DNA of 64,000 nt from Calliopum simillimum (Eukaryota > Arthropoda > Insecta > Diptera > Lauxaniidae): contig OX638369.1 of the NCBI GenBank assembly GCA_951812925.1, forward strand, positions 44,139,061 to 44,203,060, given 5' to 3'. Under the pieces are notes generated by a model. It made no database searches. It was not told where the DNA came from and worked only from the letters and a program-made list of their open reading frames with translations. Below, in pieces: positions 1-11,955 of this stretch (positions are counted from its first letter, which is position 1; every line of letters starts with the position of its first letter). Made by a program: the position numbers and the translations under genes.

Positions 1-1877
1 ATATGACGTACATCCAGGAAGTAGTGTCGTTCACTTTTGTCAGCGGCATTGAAAAGCTCTGATCTTTTTGTTTAAACAACAGCTTTAACTTTTACAATTA
101 GATTATTTCATTCCGAGACATCATCCTGTACAAGACAAGGTGAAACAACTCACACCGGAAAAGGCTAGTTTTCATATAAAATCCTTATTTTTTGACAATG
201 ATATATTCTTAATATAACTTTTTCCACGCAAAATTTTTTTAAAAACACCTAGATAGGTACATAAATAATACTCGACTCAAAAAATTGTATGTTGAAATGT
301 GTACCAAACACATATTAAATTTATAAGTGTTTTTTTTTTATAGCTGAGAGAAATTTCATGCATAAAACTACTTTAAATTTTATGAATGAAAAAAAGTTTA
401 TACTGAAATCTGGGCCGTCCAAAAATCACCGAGCCTTAGGGATTTGCCCTCCCCCACTCTCTCGTTGGTCCTGCTCATTAATATGCTGGGTGTAAGCTGA
501 ACAGACACGAATATTATTTAAAAGGTCATTTCACCAAAGCATTATTCATAATCGAATAGACAGAACAAAATGCCATGGCATTCAAAGAAAATGTTAAAAG
601 AATCTTTATATGTAACTACCAAAAGAAGTTGCATAAAGTGAAATTTAAGATAAAAATATATGAAAGCGCAAAATTTAAATTAAATTTTTGTCAATAAAAA
701 AAAAACAAAAATGGCTGACAAGGACAATACACTGGTGGGTATACAAATTGGGCGTTACGTGGGTTGTATTGAATTAAGTTGGTTGTTGGAGGATGTCATG
801 TGGTCGAGTGAGTCTTCATGTTTGATACAACGACACAAGGTTGCAAGGTAGATACGGATATATAGATACAAAAGGACGCAAAAATTAAACAAAAACAACA
901 TTTTATCAAAACATTGAACAAAACAATATAAATACAAAATTTAACGAAGCACAACGATAACAACAATAAAGTTGACAACTTTTGAAGTAAAAATTTTTAC
1001 ACAAAAAGGTAGCTAGGATATAGGTATGCAAAACAGTACTAAAAACCATAAAAACAAAAAAAAATACCAAATAAGGGAAAATCAACGTTAAAGAAAAAAA
1101 AATGTCAACATTAAAGTGAAATTTAAAGCGCGTATGAAATGCAAAGAAAAACAAAAAATAAGAAGATAAAAGTTAAGCCAAAAAAAAAAATGAAAACATG
1201 AACAAACAAGTGCGAAAGGATATAAAACGCAAGGATACACAACAAGGATATATGCGAGACCATAAGGATACACTACAGCAACAACAACAACAACCACGTA
1301 AGCAACGTAGCATAAACAAAGGAAATATCTGACGTTGCGATTAACTACGTTGTGGCGCGCGATAGATACTCTCCCCATTTTTAAAAACAAAATTTTTTCG
1401 CTCTTTTTCCTTTTTTACTTTACCGCAAAAACGTTAAACGGTAAGAGCGCACACTTCGTGAGAGTAAAAAAAGTGCGAGTGAGAGATGAACATGTGCGAA
1501 TTTCTGAAAATACTATAGTCTACTCTTTTCAACAGAAACTCCAATTTCAATGACCACACCTCTTTTACGAGTTTATTGCTATTGCAGTCGAAAATGTTGC
1601 TATTTCACATTTTATTCGAATATGCGCGCCATATTAACAGACCATCTCTTTTACGCTTAAGTTCGATTATTCGAATTTCTCCTACATTCGTACAAATTCG
1701 AAACTCGAGAGAGAAAGAGAGAGAGCGAGCACGAAACCAAACGTGCTCTCTCTTTGTAAGCGCTGCAAAGCAATTTTGACACTTTGATTTCTTTGCTTTT
1801 TTTTTGACATATCTTCTTAAATTTGTATTTTTGTTTTCTTGTTTTTTTTTTCTTCTCCACTCTCTTGGCACACTCAC
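1..1877. other. Scaper intron, left edge of window
   Basis: No coding exon could be recognised on either strand. On gene context this is intron 3' of the 1878-2017 exon, since that exon ends in a donor and its reading frame must continue further left. Visible features are simple: a CAA run near 1270-1296, many short A/T tracts, and a GA-rich stretch (about 1700-1735, GAGAGAGA-type) next to GCGAGCACG. The long open frames here are low-complexity (Phe/Lys-rich) and carry no recognisable motif. Confidence 0.6.
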
Positions 1878-2017
1878 CTTATCAAATCCGGTAGGCGTTC
1901 CAGCACCTTGGGGTGTGTATGTTTCTTGGCATATGATGGCGACAGCGCCACAGTGCATGCCAGCATTAACTCCGTGGATAACTCGACAGGATGTTGTGGT
2001 GATTTTTCTTCAGGAAG
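1878..2017 (-). CDS. Scaper: Scaper coding exon 6 (last visible exon)
   Basis: A 140-nt internal exon on the minus strand. It begins after an acceptor reading TTTTGCAG and ends at a GTGAGT donor. It enters in phase 0, exactly as exon 20346-20469 leaves, and translates without stops. It contains the motifs LMLACTVALSPSYAKK and HPKVLERLPDLI, which resemble the region of SCAPER just before its C-terminal helical-repeat part (family knowledge). It leaves in phase 2, so at least one more exon must lie left of base 1. The 18.3 kb gap to the previous exon is filled by transposons. The exon call rests on frame continuity, good splice signals and family resemblance; an RNA-seq junction would prove it. 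Confidence 0.82.
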
Positions 2018-2683
2018 CTGCAAAAGAAGAAAAACAAAAACAAAAAGTTAAAAAAAAATGAGAGCATAAGGCAAGAGCGCATACAAATACAATAAATTCT
2101 GTCATTACAAATGGCGCTGAAGCAACAAATGCAACAATAACAACAATGGAGGCGATACACTGCCTGCACAGCGGGCGCAACATAATGGGTTAAAAAAAGC
2201 AAATGAAATAAAACTAAAGAAAATCAATTGTCGTGTTGATTGTCATTGCCGTTGTTGTAGTAGGTAGTTGTTTTGTTGTTGCTGCTGCTGCTGTTGTCAC
2301 ACAAGTGGAATAAATCAAATCAAGAGCAAGGGATCATCACTTGTTGGTGGGTGCAACAAAATAAAGTGAGAGATGATGAATGAGACATATTTTGTGTACC
2401 GCAACTTAGTGTTTCTAAAAAAACAGTGGCGTCGGGAAAAACTTGTTATTTTGGGTACCTATTCACATTAGAGAGCTTTGGTGCAGCAAGCGGTTAACTA
2501 GAAGTTAACCGGTAGTTTCACGAACACGATTTTATGTAGTAAAATATCTTGTCAAAAAGTATTCCATTCTGTAGTTTGACCCATTTTCCACTTAGAGATA
2601 AATGGATTTTTAAAACAACCCCAGAGAGGTAGATACGATTTTATTTCGGGGGAAAACCGACAAGCTATGTTATTCAAAATCAC
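2018..2683. other. Scaper intron 5, unique part
   Basis: AT-rich intronic sequence with a short CTG/CAG-type microsatellite around 2276-2296 and repeated CAACAA/CAATAA patches near 2125-2150. No exon or element end was recognised before the Tc1/mariner insertion at 2684. Confidence 0.55.
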
Positions 2684-2840
2684 TAAATCGAGAAATCGAA
2701 AAAATCTTAACACAAGTTTTACCTAATAATTTTTTTTGGGTGTAAAATTTAAAAATTTCTTTGATCTAGTTATCTTTGAAAAATATGTTAGTTATTATTT
2801 TTAATGACAAACATGTTGATTTGTAGTGAGTTTGATCAAA

Positions 2841-3771
2841 ATGAGTGAAAATTGGTCCTACAAAAAAATTGGCTAAAGAATTGAAGGTCTGCCGTCAAAC
2901 TGTTTCCAATGTTATTAAATGGTTTCAGGAGAATTTGACTATCAATAGGTTCGGGAAGTAAACAAGGACCACATGATATTGGGAAAGTCAAGAATATTGA
3001 AAGCATCTTGAAAATATCTCCAAACACATCTCAGTTAGCCCAGTGCTCTGACTATTTGGTGCGAAAAGTTAAAGCCAATGCAGGTTTGAAAACATACAAA
3101 GTCCAACAAAAAAAAAAAGTTCCAGGCAGGAATGCTGTAAATAGTAGGGCTCGGAAATTAAAGTCGAATTTCATACAAAAATATTCATGTTGTATAATGG
3201 ACGACGAAACGCATGTACTGGCAGATTTTACGCAGCTTCCGAGTCAAAATTTTTATGTTGCTGATGCTCGAGGAAATGTCGAAGAACAATTTAGAGTCCA
3301 AAAGCAGACCAAATTTTCTAAAAAATTCCTGGTATGGCAAGCTACATGCAGTTGCGGCAAAAGAAGCAAGTCATTTGTTACAGTGGGCTCTATAAATACC
3401 GAAATATACATCAAAGAATGTTTGAAAAAAAGACTTCTTCCTTTCATAAGAGAGCACAATGTGTCCACATATTTTTGGCCCGATTTGGCATCATGTCACA
3501 CGACAAGAAAGTTCTGGAGTGGTACCAAATTAATAACATAGTTTTTGTACCGAGAGAGGCCAATCTTTCAAATTGTCCGGAGCTAAAACCAGTGGAGAGA
3601 TATTGGGCTCTTGTGAAAAGAAACTTAAAGAGCACAAAAAAGGTGTCCCAAAATATCGAAGATTTTAAAAGGAGATGGGCATACTGTTCAAAAAAGGTGT
3701 CTGAAACAACTATCAAATTTATAATGGAATGCTTACCAAAAAAGGTCCACGAGTTCATAAATACTGGTTAG
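2841..3771 (+). pseudogene. Broken DD37E transposase
   Basis: Transposase of the IS630/Tc1/mariner superfamily, which cuts and pastes its own element at TA sites. The frame starts at MSENWSYKK (2841), then meets several stops in the DNA-binding region before reopening at about 3008. Catalytic motifs are readable: CIMDDETHVLADF (first D), FWPDLASCH (second D), and CPELKPVERYWALVK in another frame (final E). A one-base deletion just after the second D motif (about 3490-3515) shifts the frame; allowing for it, 37 residues separate the second D and E, giving DD37E. The protein ends at HEFINTG. Stops plus the frameshift make it inactive. The length (about 310 codons) is normal for the family. Confidence 0.85.
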
Positions 3772-3816
3772 AACTATAAAAGTTATATCTTTCTGTAATT
3801 TGTAAAATATTATGAA

Positions 3817-4535
3817 TTAAGGGGGGCTTCTCATGTAACACGTCAAAAAGTAGTTGTTTTTCGGGATTGTTTTTCACTCGGAAAATAAAAACACACAAAA
3901 ATAATTTTTTGCATATATTTAAGAACATGTTTGAACTATAAAAAAGCATTTATTCAAAAACTAAAATGACAAAATGGCGGACTTATTAAATGTCGCCACA
4001 CGCGATTTATCGCGGTACATTGTGGAGCCCAAAGTTTTTATCTGAAACATAAAACAAAATTTTTTTATTATTCAGCAGGGTTCCCCTGAGTGCATGAATG
4101 TCTGCAACTCCGAAAAATTCGATTCTACAATATTGAAATCACGTCTTGAAAAAAAGTGCTATTTTTTCGTCATTTTTTGTCGCTAAATGGGGCTAAAAAG
4201 TGTATAAAATAACTTTTTTTCCACAATTTCAGACATTCATGCACTCGTTCAATTTATAATCTGCAAAACACTTCTTAGAAATCAAAAATCGGTTAAGTAG
4301 TTTTTTCGCAATCGTGTACCGCGATTTTAAAACCATAGTTTTGAGAAAAAACGATTTAAAGTTTTAGTTTCACATACAAAGCGCGCCCGAGCGCGCTGGT
4401 TCAATCAATCATATTTTCCATAATATTTAGAGTTGAGTCATGAAACTTTGGGAATATACTCCCAAGACGTTATTCTATCAACCTATGAAAAAAAAATCGA
4501 TTTTTTGAAAATTTTACATGAGATGCCCCCCTTAA
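3817..4535. mobile_element. piggyBac-like MITE (TTAA target duplication)
   Basis: A 711-bp non-coding insertion between two TTAA copies (3817-3820 and 4532-4535). The ends are inverted repeats: GGGGGGCTTCTCATGTAA on the left and the complement of GGGGGGCATCTCATGTAA on the right. TTAA duplications with G-rich ends are typical of piggyBac-like non-autonomous elements. It sits just past the transposase stop codon of the DD37E element, so it arrived later. No coding capacity was seen. Confidence 0.8.
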
Positions 4536-4620
4536 ATAATAAAAATCAAAACTCTAAGATAAACCGTTTAAAAATTATTGAATTTTATATATGTTAAGAT
4601 TTTTTCGATCTCACTCCTTA

Positions 4621-6929
4621 AAAGTAGCTTATACGTCTTCTTGAAAGGTAATTAAAAATTTTCGGTTGGGGTTAGACCCCCTGAGCACGCCCGATAAATA
4701 TGTTCCCGATAACCCCATTCTTAAAAAAATAGGTAATTGATATGGATGCTAAAAGGTACTATTGCACTACAATTTTCCCAGCAGGAAAATTTTAATTTCC
4801 CGAAAAAAAGATATTTCAAACTGGAATTAGGACATTTCAAAACTCATGATTTCTTCAAGATTCCTAACTTTTGTTTTCCCACTCTTGAAGAAAATACTTT
4901 TCAATTTTCCTAAGCTTCCACAAGTGCTCCTACTGCCGTTTTCCCACAATTTCCCATCAAAGCTAAAATACTTTCCAGCTGAACACATGCGGATTATACT
5001 ATGTACTTGTAACGTTTATTTTAACCGATATTTTTTTCAAGAAAAGTTATAATTCTACTTTGTGGTATATTTCTTGATAATTTTTTTGAATGGAAAATTT
5101 TGAGAAAATTAGTTCTCGATTTCCTTAATATTTCAAATTTTTTTTTTTTTTTTCTCGTTATAGTTTTTCCTTAGCACTGCCCTGCGTAAAAATATGAGAC
5201 ACTCTACAAAAAATACTAGTACATGGTTACTACTGGCCCAAAACTAGTTAAAAAGGGATGCAGTGGGGGCCAGTTTAATATCAGTTTGGAGTTTAAAGGC
5301 AAAAAATTTTTTCTCGTTCCAAAAAAAAACCAATGGAGCACTTTTGATTCTACTTAAGACCCGTTTTGGCTAAAAAAAAAATACGTTTTTTGGTCATAAC
5401 TTTTTTTTTTAATTGCAAAATGGATACCCAAGGGTGCTTAAGAAACAAAGACTTGGCGTTTTAAAATTATAAATATTTTTGGGGGTATAGATAATATTCA
5501 CGTCTCAAAATCGATTTTTTTACGTTTTTCAATTACGCGATCGGAAAAACGATTTTTTACTCAAAAGCAAGGCTTCTAACGGAAAAAATGTATACGGCAA
5601 AAAATGCTTAGACTTGTCCAAAGAATACGTGTAAGTTTTTTCAGAATTTTTTGAAATATTTTATTATTTATCAAAACTTGGTCAAAAAAAATTCCGAAAA
5701 TTCTGAAAAAATTTAAAGTTATTCTTTGAAGGATTCAAAGCATTTCGTAGATGCCTTGATTTTGAGTAAAATTAGCATGTTGCTGACGTACATCCTTCTA
5801 ACTTGTGAGTCGGTTTTGGGATGATTTTTTTTTTTTTTTTTTTTCTTCATACAAAATCGAACTAATCTACTGTACAAGAGGAAAGGAAATAAAAAAAATG
5901 GATCAACGCAGCTGTCACCAACATCCAGTTTTTCGCTATTTCGGGTCACAGTTGTAAGAATCTAAGCAAAGTTGGCGGTTCTCACATTTTAATTCCAGCG
6001 TATAAAAAAACTCAAAAGAACAAAAAAGTTTAAATCTTCGAATCTACTTAATATCGTTTTTTACCTACGACACTGAACTTCTTTAGAAATTCTTGTGATC
6101 CCATTTTGGAAGCTCATGTGATATCATCTATAACTGCCTACCTGCTTTTTCGTATCCTTATCATTCATTCATTTGTGATTTATTATTAAACACAAAGTTT
6201 GTTTCTGTTTTCATTTCTTTGGTGTATCGAAACTGTTGCATATTTCTAGGAGCTATACATACTTCAGATCAGCTTTGTGTAACAATTGTGGTTTAATTGT
6301 AATTTGTCTGCGTAGATTTGTTTACATACACGTATGTGTATGTGTTTAGGTTTGTAAATATTTTGAAAGGATCTATTTACAATTTGATTTGCTAATTTAC
6401 GTTTCAGTTGCTTTTGTGCATTTTTAATTCGTAGGCAACCACCCAGACAAGTGTAGTTACAATTGTGTTCGACTTTATCATGAATAAATAATTGCACATA
6501 TTTATTTTATTTTTATGTTTTAGATACCAATGGTACTTCATAAATATCGTACAATTTGTGAATTATTAAAAATAATATAAAAAGAAAAACTTTAACTTTT
6601 CGTTAACATGACGTTACATGGATTATAATTTGTGCTTATCTTTACTTTTAGAGAAAAGAAGTTTAAACTTTGAACTTTAGCATTTTATTTTATTTTAACG
6701 TTTGAGGGATATGAATTTCCAAACAAAAAATTTACAATTTTATATACCAGTGGCATGAAATTTGGCGCTCGGTGCCAAATTTCTCAAAAAAATAGGTGAC
6801 ATCTTCTTAACATTGTAATATTCAATAGTTTCAATAGTTTCAAAGTTTCTTTGATGTGGGTCGTTTATAATTTTACATTTAATTTTACATTTGATAGCGT
6901 GTGAGCAGCTTTTATTATATGTTATTACA
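4621..6929. other. Scaper intron 5, no recognised element
   Basis: AT-rich DNA with long T and A runs (for example near 5136-5153 and 5827-5845). I see no exon, no clear inverted repeat and no recognisable protein. The open frames at 4846-5052, 5719-5949 and 6264-6497 have no motifs and are probably chance. Confidence 0.5.
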
Positions 6930-7003
6930 ACATGTATGTATGTATGTATTCTCCTTTAACTCCTAGGAGGAGCATAGGGCCAATATGAAATCTCTCCATT
7001 TGT
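6930..7003 (-). mobile_element. LINE 3' end fragment with ATGT tail
   Basis: A (ATGT)n run followed by a block containing CCTAGGAGGAGCATAGGG and AAATCTCTCCATTTGT. The same block occurs in opposite orientation at 49815-49880, where the upstream frame reads like a LINE C-terminus. This copy is therefore the 3' extremity of a second, severely 5'-truncated insertion, on the minus strand, with the microsatellite as its tail. Confidence 0.6.
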
Positions 7004-7167
7004 ACCAAAAAAATTCAAGTTAAACAATAGAAACAATATAAAAGGCTACTAAATCTCTTTGGATATTTTTCGCAATGTCCAGTTAAGCACTAATCAGAAG
7101 TTTAACCGAGAGTTTTTCACTCAAAACAAGACAAGGACTTTAAAGTGAAATTTTTCCAAGAAATACA

Positions 7168-7716
7168 GTGGCTCACAAAATTGATAACGTTTTGGCTATG
7201 AATGCAAACAACAAATAAAATACTCAATCTGATCAATTTTGTGACTTAACATTATGAAACTTAGAAACTGATATTAATATTTTGTATAGCCTCCTCGTGC
7301 ATCAATTACAGCTTTTATTCTTCCGGGTATACATAAATTTCTGGAGCAATAGCATCCCAAGAATTTTAAACCTTAGGCAACAATTCATTAAGAGCACCAG
7401 TTCCACCTACCATCGATGTCCAATAGGATTGAAATGTGGGGATTGCGGGAGCCATTTTAGTGTTGTTTTAATTTCATTTACTGAAAGCCACTTTTGTGTA
7501 CTTTTTGCATTGTGTTTCGGATTATTGTCTTGCTGAAAGACAATATTCGAAGCATTTACCTTTAAATCCTGTACAGTTCCAAGCAAATGACTTTGTAGAA
7601 TTTTAATGTAAGACTCTGCTGCCATTCGATCTTGATAACTCTGGCAACGCCTCTAAGGGTCATACATCTCCACACCATAATTGAGCCTAATCCAAACTTA
7701 ATCATATTTGATTTAT
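7168..7716 (-). mobile_element. Tc1-like element remnant (3' part)
   Basis: The left end shows a terminal repeat of the CAGTGGCTCACAAAATTGAT type. The minus strand encodes the C-terminal half of a Tc1-like transposase. Recognisable pieces are QQDNNPKHNAK (second catalytic D region), WLPQSPHFNPIG where the usual catalytic E is G, and IPGRIKAVIDARGGYTKY near the C-terminus. Stops and frame changes occur between them. The N-terminal half and the other terminal repeat are missing: the copy stops at 7716, where the large hairpin element begins. Confidence 0.8.
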
Positions 7717-9244
7717 GGCTGTGATCATCTCACTTTTGTCGAAATTTGCAGTTGGGTTCTCAGATTTTTATAAAAATTCACAGAGATGTTCCAAGTGCTG
7801 AGCATGGAGACCTCTCATTATTAGTTTTTCGAAAAAAAATTTTTTTTGCAAGTTATGGGCATTTAACTTCAGAGTGTCCAAGTGGTGTTTTTGCGAAAAA
7901 TCGATGCAATTTTTTTTTCAAAGTCCCGCCATTTTGTCAAAAATAAATTTTTTTAGTTTTTGTTTTCGGATTCTTGTAGCATTTTAAACGTTATTTTAAT
8001 TTCTATCTTTAGATTTGGAAAATTTTGAAAATTTACAAAACGGCGGCTATTTTTTGAAAAATCTTAAAAGTTGATTATCTCAAAATAATATCTTTTTAAT
8101 CTTTTTATTTTTTTTGTACAGAAAGGTGAATGAAATACAAACATTTTGTAGAAGACTTGTTTTGCGCTAAATGGCTGTGAGAGCCATAGGAATTTTTTTT
8201 CTAAAAAGTCTCGTGACAATTTATTTCACTTTGTTTTGTGCTTTCATTTACACCCACTAGGTGGCCAAAAAAAAAAAATTCAAAATACAAAGGTATAACT
8301 TCCATTGCTTAGAAAATAGAAGCTATACCAAAAAACCAATATTTCCTATATGAATCAAAAAAATAAGTATTGACGAAATGATGGTCATTTTTTGAAAATT
8401 CTTAAAAATCAATTTTTCAAAAAAAATTTTTTTTTTTATTTTTTTTTTTTGCTTAAGTCTTTTGAAAAACGAATGTTTATCAACACCTTTCTATAGATTT
8501 CCTTGAAAAAAATGTTTAGAGACAAAAAAACTTTTTTTTTCAGAAAATTGTTTTTTAATATTTTTTAAAACATGGCCATCATTTTGTCAATACTTATTTT
8601 TTTGATTCATATAGGAAATATTGGTTTTTTTAGTATAGCTTCTATTTTCTAAGCAATGGAAGTTATACCTTTGTATTTTGAATTTTTTTTTTTGGCCACC
8701 TAGTGGGTGTAAATGAAAGCACAAAAGAAAGTGAAATAAATTGTCACGAGACTTTTTAGAAAAAAAATTCCTATGGCTCTCACAGCCATTTAGCGCAAAA
8801 CAAGTCTCCTACAAAATGTTTGTATTTCATTCACCTTTCTGTACAAAAAAAATAAAAAGATTAAAAAGATATTATTTTGAGATAATCAACTTTTAAGATT
8901 TTTCAAAAAATAGCCGCCATTTTGTAAATTTTCAAAATTTTCGAAATCTAAAAATAGAAATTAAAATAACGTTTAAAATGCTACAAGAATCCGAAAACAA
9001 AAACTAAAAAAATTTATTTTTGACAAAATGGCGGGACTTTGAAAAAAAAAATTGCATCGATTTTTCGCAAAAACACCACTTGGACACTCTGACGTTAAAT
9101 GCCCATAACTTGGAAAAAAAAATTTTTTCCGAAAAACTAATAATGAGAGGTCTCTATGCTAAGCACTTAGAACATATCTGTGAATTTTTATAAAAATCTG
9201 AGAACCAAACTGCAAATTTCGACAAAAGTGAGATGATCACAGCC
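7717..9244. mobile_element. Large foldback (hairpin) element, 1.5 kb
   Basis: Two long arms, about 7717-8430 and 8540-9244, are inverted copies of each other with only scattered differences. The ends read GGCTGTGATCATCTCACTTT and its complement. TTAT stands on both sides (7713-7716 and 9245-9248), a possible 4-bp target duplication. The centre is a low-complexity A/T loop. Landmarks repeated in both arms include CCGCCATTTTGT, CACCACTTGGACACTCTG and CACCTAGTGGGTGTAAATG. No protein-coding content was recognised. A transcript through it would form a hairpin of about 700 bp. Confidence 0.85.
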
Positions 9245-9282
9245 TTATATACTTATTTGCTTTATTAAAGTAATGCCATTAG

Positions 9283-10060
9283 AGGTATTTTTAAGAAAAT
9301 TGGTAGGCGGGTAACGCTTATCAATGCCTTGTTATAAAAAAAAAAGTGAACGGTATCGAAAAGTGCCACGCCCACTTTTTAAGCATTGAAAATTTTGATT
9401 CAATATTACTCGAAAACGACTCCAACAGTTTTTAAAAAAATTTTGGAGATTTTACCCCCAACAAACAGGGACTAATATGTTATGTGTGGTTATAATGGGA
9501 AAACTCGATGAAGGGCGTGACACCGCCCACAAAAATATAGTACGCTATAAAAACAACACTACTAAAGCAGTCTTTCTGAAATTAGCTATAGGGAGTTTGC
9601 TTGTTATTAGGTACTTTTGAACTAAAAATGGATAAAATATCGCCGGTGGGCGTGGCACTTCCCATAAAAGTAAATTTAAATAAAATTTGGTAAACAGGTA
9701 CTGCTTATCATTGCCTTTTAGATAAGTGAAAAGTGAGCGGCATCGAAGAAGTGCCACGCCCACTTTTCAATCTTTGAAATTTTGATTCAATATTACTCGG
9801 AAACGAATCCAACAATTTTGATGAAAACTTAAGAGACATTACCCCTGAAAACAAAAATTAATATGTGATATGTCGTTATATTGGAAAAACTCGTCGATTG
9901 GCGTGGCATTCCCACAAAAATATAATACGCTATAAAAAGAAAACTAATAGAGCAATCTGTCTGAAATTAACTGTGCGGAGTCTAATTGCTATAAGGCAAC
10001 TCTCAACTGAAAATGAGCGAAATATCGCCGGTGAGCGTGGCAACTCCCTTACAAGTTAAA
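9283..10060. repeat. Two-unit tandem repeat of about 387 bp
   Basis: Two diverged direct copies start near 9302 and 9689 (compare GGTAACGCTTATCAATGCC with GGTACTGCTTATCATTGCC). Each contains GTGCCACGCCCACTTTT, ATTTTGATTCAATATTACTC and AATATCGCCGGTG(G/A)GCGTGGCA in the same order. The motif GTGCCACGCCC and its complement recur in the 142-bp repeats at 26, 43, 47 and 51 kb, but the rest of the unit differs. Probably a fragment of a repeat-rich non-autonomous element; the family is not identified. Confidence 0.7.
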
Positions 10061-10188
10061 CACGTTGAATGGTACATCTCGCAAACTGTATAAGATATTT
10101 TGATAAAAATTGGTATATGCATGTCAACCAGGAATACCTTGTAAAAAGCAAAAACAACGCGGGTTATACGCCGAGCAGGGATCGGTCT

Positions 10189-10236
10189 CCAGGTACTGTT
10201 ATATTATGTAAGCCAGGTACTGTTGTATTATGTAAG
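10189..10236. repeat. 24-bp tandem duplication
   Basis: CCAGGTACTGTT followed by (A/G)TATTATGTAAG occurs twice back to back with one difference. A small local duplication; no function suggested. Confidence 0.85.
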
Positions 10237-11885
10237 CCGCAGAATATTCCCTCGTGAGTAGAATCACCCATAATTTATATTAAATTGTGATTAAAATCAA
10301 TGTATAAATGATAGTGAGTTTTCTCAAAAGAGATGATTGAAATGATAGACCCTGTGTTTCTAAGTGCGCGTATATTATATGCTGTTAAGAGAAAAAAATT
10401 TTGAATGTATGTATAAAATGAACTTAACCCTTATGTGGCGTCATTTCAAACTTAGCTAAAAGAATAAAAAAAAATCTTTAAGCTCAAAATGGTAAAAACT
10501 AAAGACCAATAAATAATTTTGATTTCCCCTCATTTCGGAAAATAACCCAAACTCAACTAAGTCCCAAATGTAAACAAATCAGTTCGGAATATTTTACGAT
10601 AATGGACCACAATAACGTCCTTTATTTCTTTATAACTGCGCAAACTGACAAATTGAGAACGAGCGAGAAAACAAAAGAATTTGAACTATAAATAACAATA
10701 AAAGCAACAACAACAAATGAAAAAATTCAAATTCATCAAGAAATGGATTAATTTATAGGTTGATCATCAAGTTGGACGCCACTAAATGGAGCTTAAATGA
10801 CAACAACAACAACAACATGAAAAATGCCACCAAAGCGCCAACAGCCCAAAGTGACGAAATAAAAAAGTAAAAGAACATGAGGAAGACATTAATGCCATCA
10901 CGTCAATACGTAGGTTGCTATTTATCTATCCGATATTTGCAACACTAGCGTTGCTGCCATTTGGCATACCAATCGTAAAATTTGACATTTTAGACGGAAT
11001 AAGTACTTAGAACGTTTTGTCTTACCGAACGCTGTTTTAGTTTCTTACAGCGACTTTAAAAAATTTATTTTTTATCGCTATGATTAACTACAACTTTCAA
11101 CTTACGATTTTCTATAAAAAAAAATGCCACAAAAGCTTTGTAATGGTTTAAAGTTTACTGCAATACGCTAAGCTTGAGTAAAGCAATGGTTACTCCTCCA
11201 TGACTATCAGTGATCGGATCAGCGCCGCACAGTGGCGTAAAAGTGACTTTTTTTGTTAAAATCAACTTTTCATTAAAAACACGCATTCAGAATGGTGGAG
11301 AAAAAAATTAAAATTAAATTTTTAAGGCGCCTTATTGAAACCAACATTCTGAAACTTATCAAATTGACATAACACATCTATGTGCTGATTTTCGTGAAAA
11401 TCGAAGGAAAAAATTAAAACTACTGTACCGATTTTCCTGAAACTGTCTTAAAAATTTGCCTTGGAAATGACTAGGTATACTATATTCTCGATACTTATCG
11501 GACAACCCACACATAACAAAAAGAAAAAAGGAATTAATTTAAATTACAAAATTTGATATACGATTCTTTCCGAAATCATAAATAGCAACCCTCTTAAAAT
11601 GAAAAGTGTAAAAAAACTCAAAAGATGAAAATAAAAGCTTGATTTTAAACTTTATATACTTACATAAATAAGAGATAAAGTAAAATAAAAAGATATTAAA
11701 TGAAGAACAAGAAATATGCCGGTTTAATAGCGCCAAGATGACGACGCACAGTGGTATTGATACACACATTTGTTGGAAAGTAATAGAAAGAGTGCCCCTA
11801 GTAGCAAATAGTTAAGAAAAATTCCATAAATATACGTGATATGTCAACGGACATGCCTACCTACAAAGCGAACCATTTTTGTATG
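10237..11885. other. Scaper intron 5, no recognised element
   Basis: AT-rich intronic DNA with CAACAA-type microsatellite patches (about 10698-10715 and 10801-10817). No exon, transposase remnant or strong inverted repeat was recognised. The open frame at 11539-11769 (minus) is Phe/Lys-rich and without motifs. Confidence 0.5.
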
Positions 11886-11955
11886 TGTAAACAAAACGGA
11901 AAGAGATTTTCACCTGAAATTGTAAACAAAACGGAAAGAGATTTTCACCTGAAAT
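11886..11955. repeat. 35-bp exact tandem duplication
   Basis: A 35-bp unit containing AAACAAAACGGAAAGAGA and TTTTCACCTGAAAT occurs twice in direct succession with no visible difference. The identity suggests a recent local duplication. Confidence 0.9.

Larger units (their letters stand above)
2684..4620 (+). mobile_element. Tc1/mariner element, DD37E type, interrupted by a MITE
   Basis: The ends carry imperfect inverted repeats: TCGAAAAAATCTTAACA near 2695-2714 and its complement near 4591-4608. TA dinucleotides at 2684-2685 and 4619-4620 fit a target duplication. Without the 711-bp insertion at 3821-4531 the element is about 1.2 kb, the usual size for this superfamily. It encodes a damaged transposase (separate entry). 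The outer ends are less certain than the inner repeat. Confidence 0.75.

Noticed and set aside
906..1390. Hydrophobic frames at 906-1390 (minus) as membrane proteins
   Set aside because: They come from A/T- and CAA-rich intron sequence; no start context or conserved motif.
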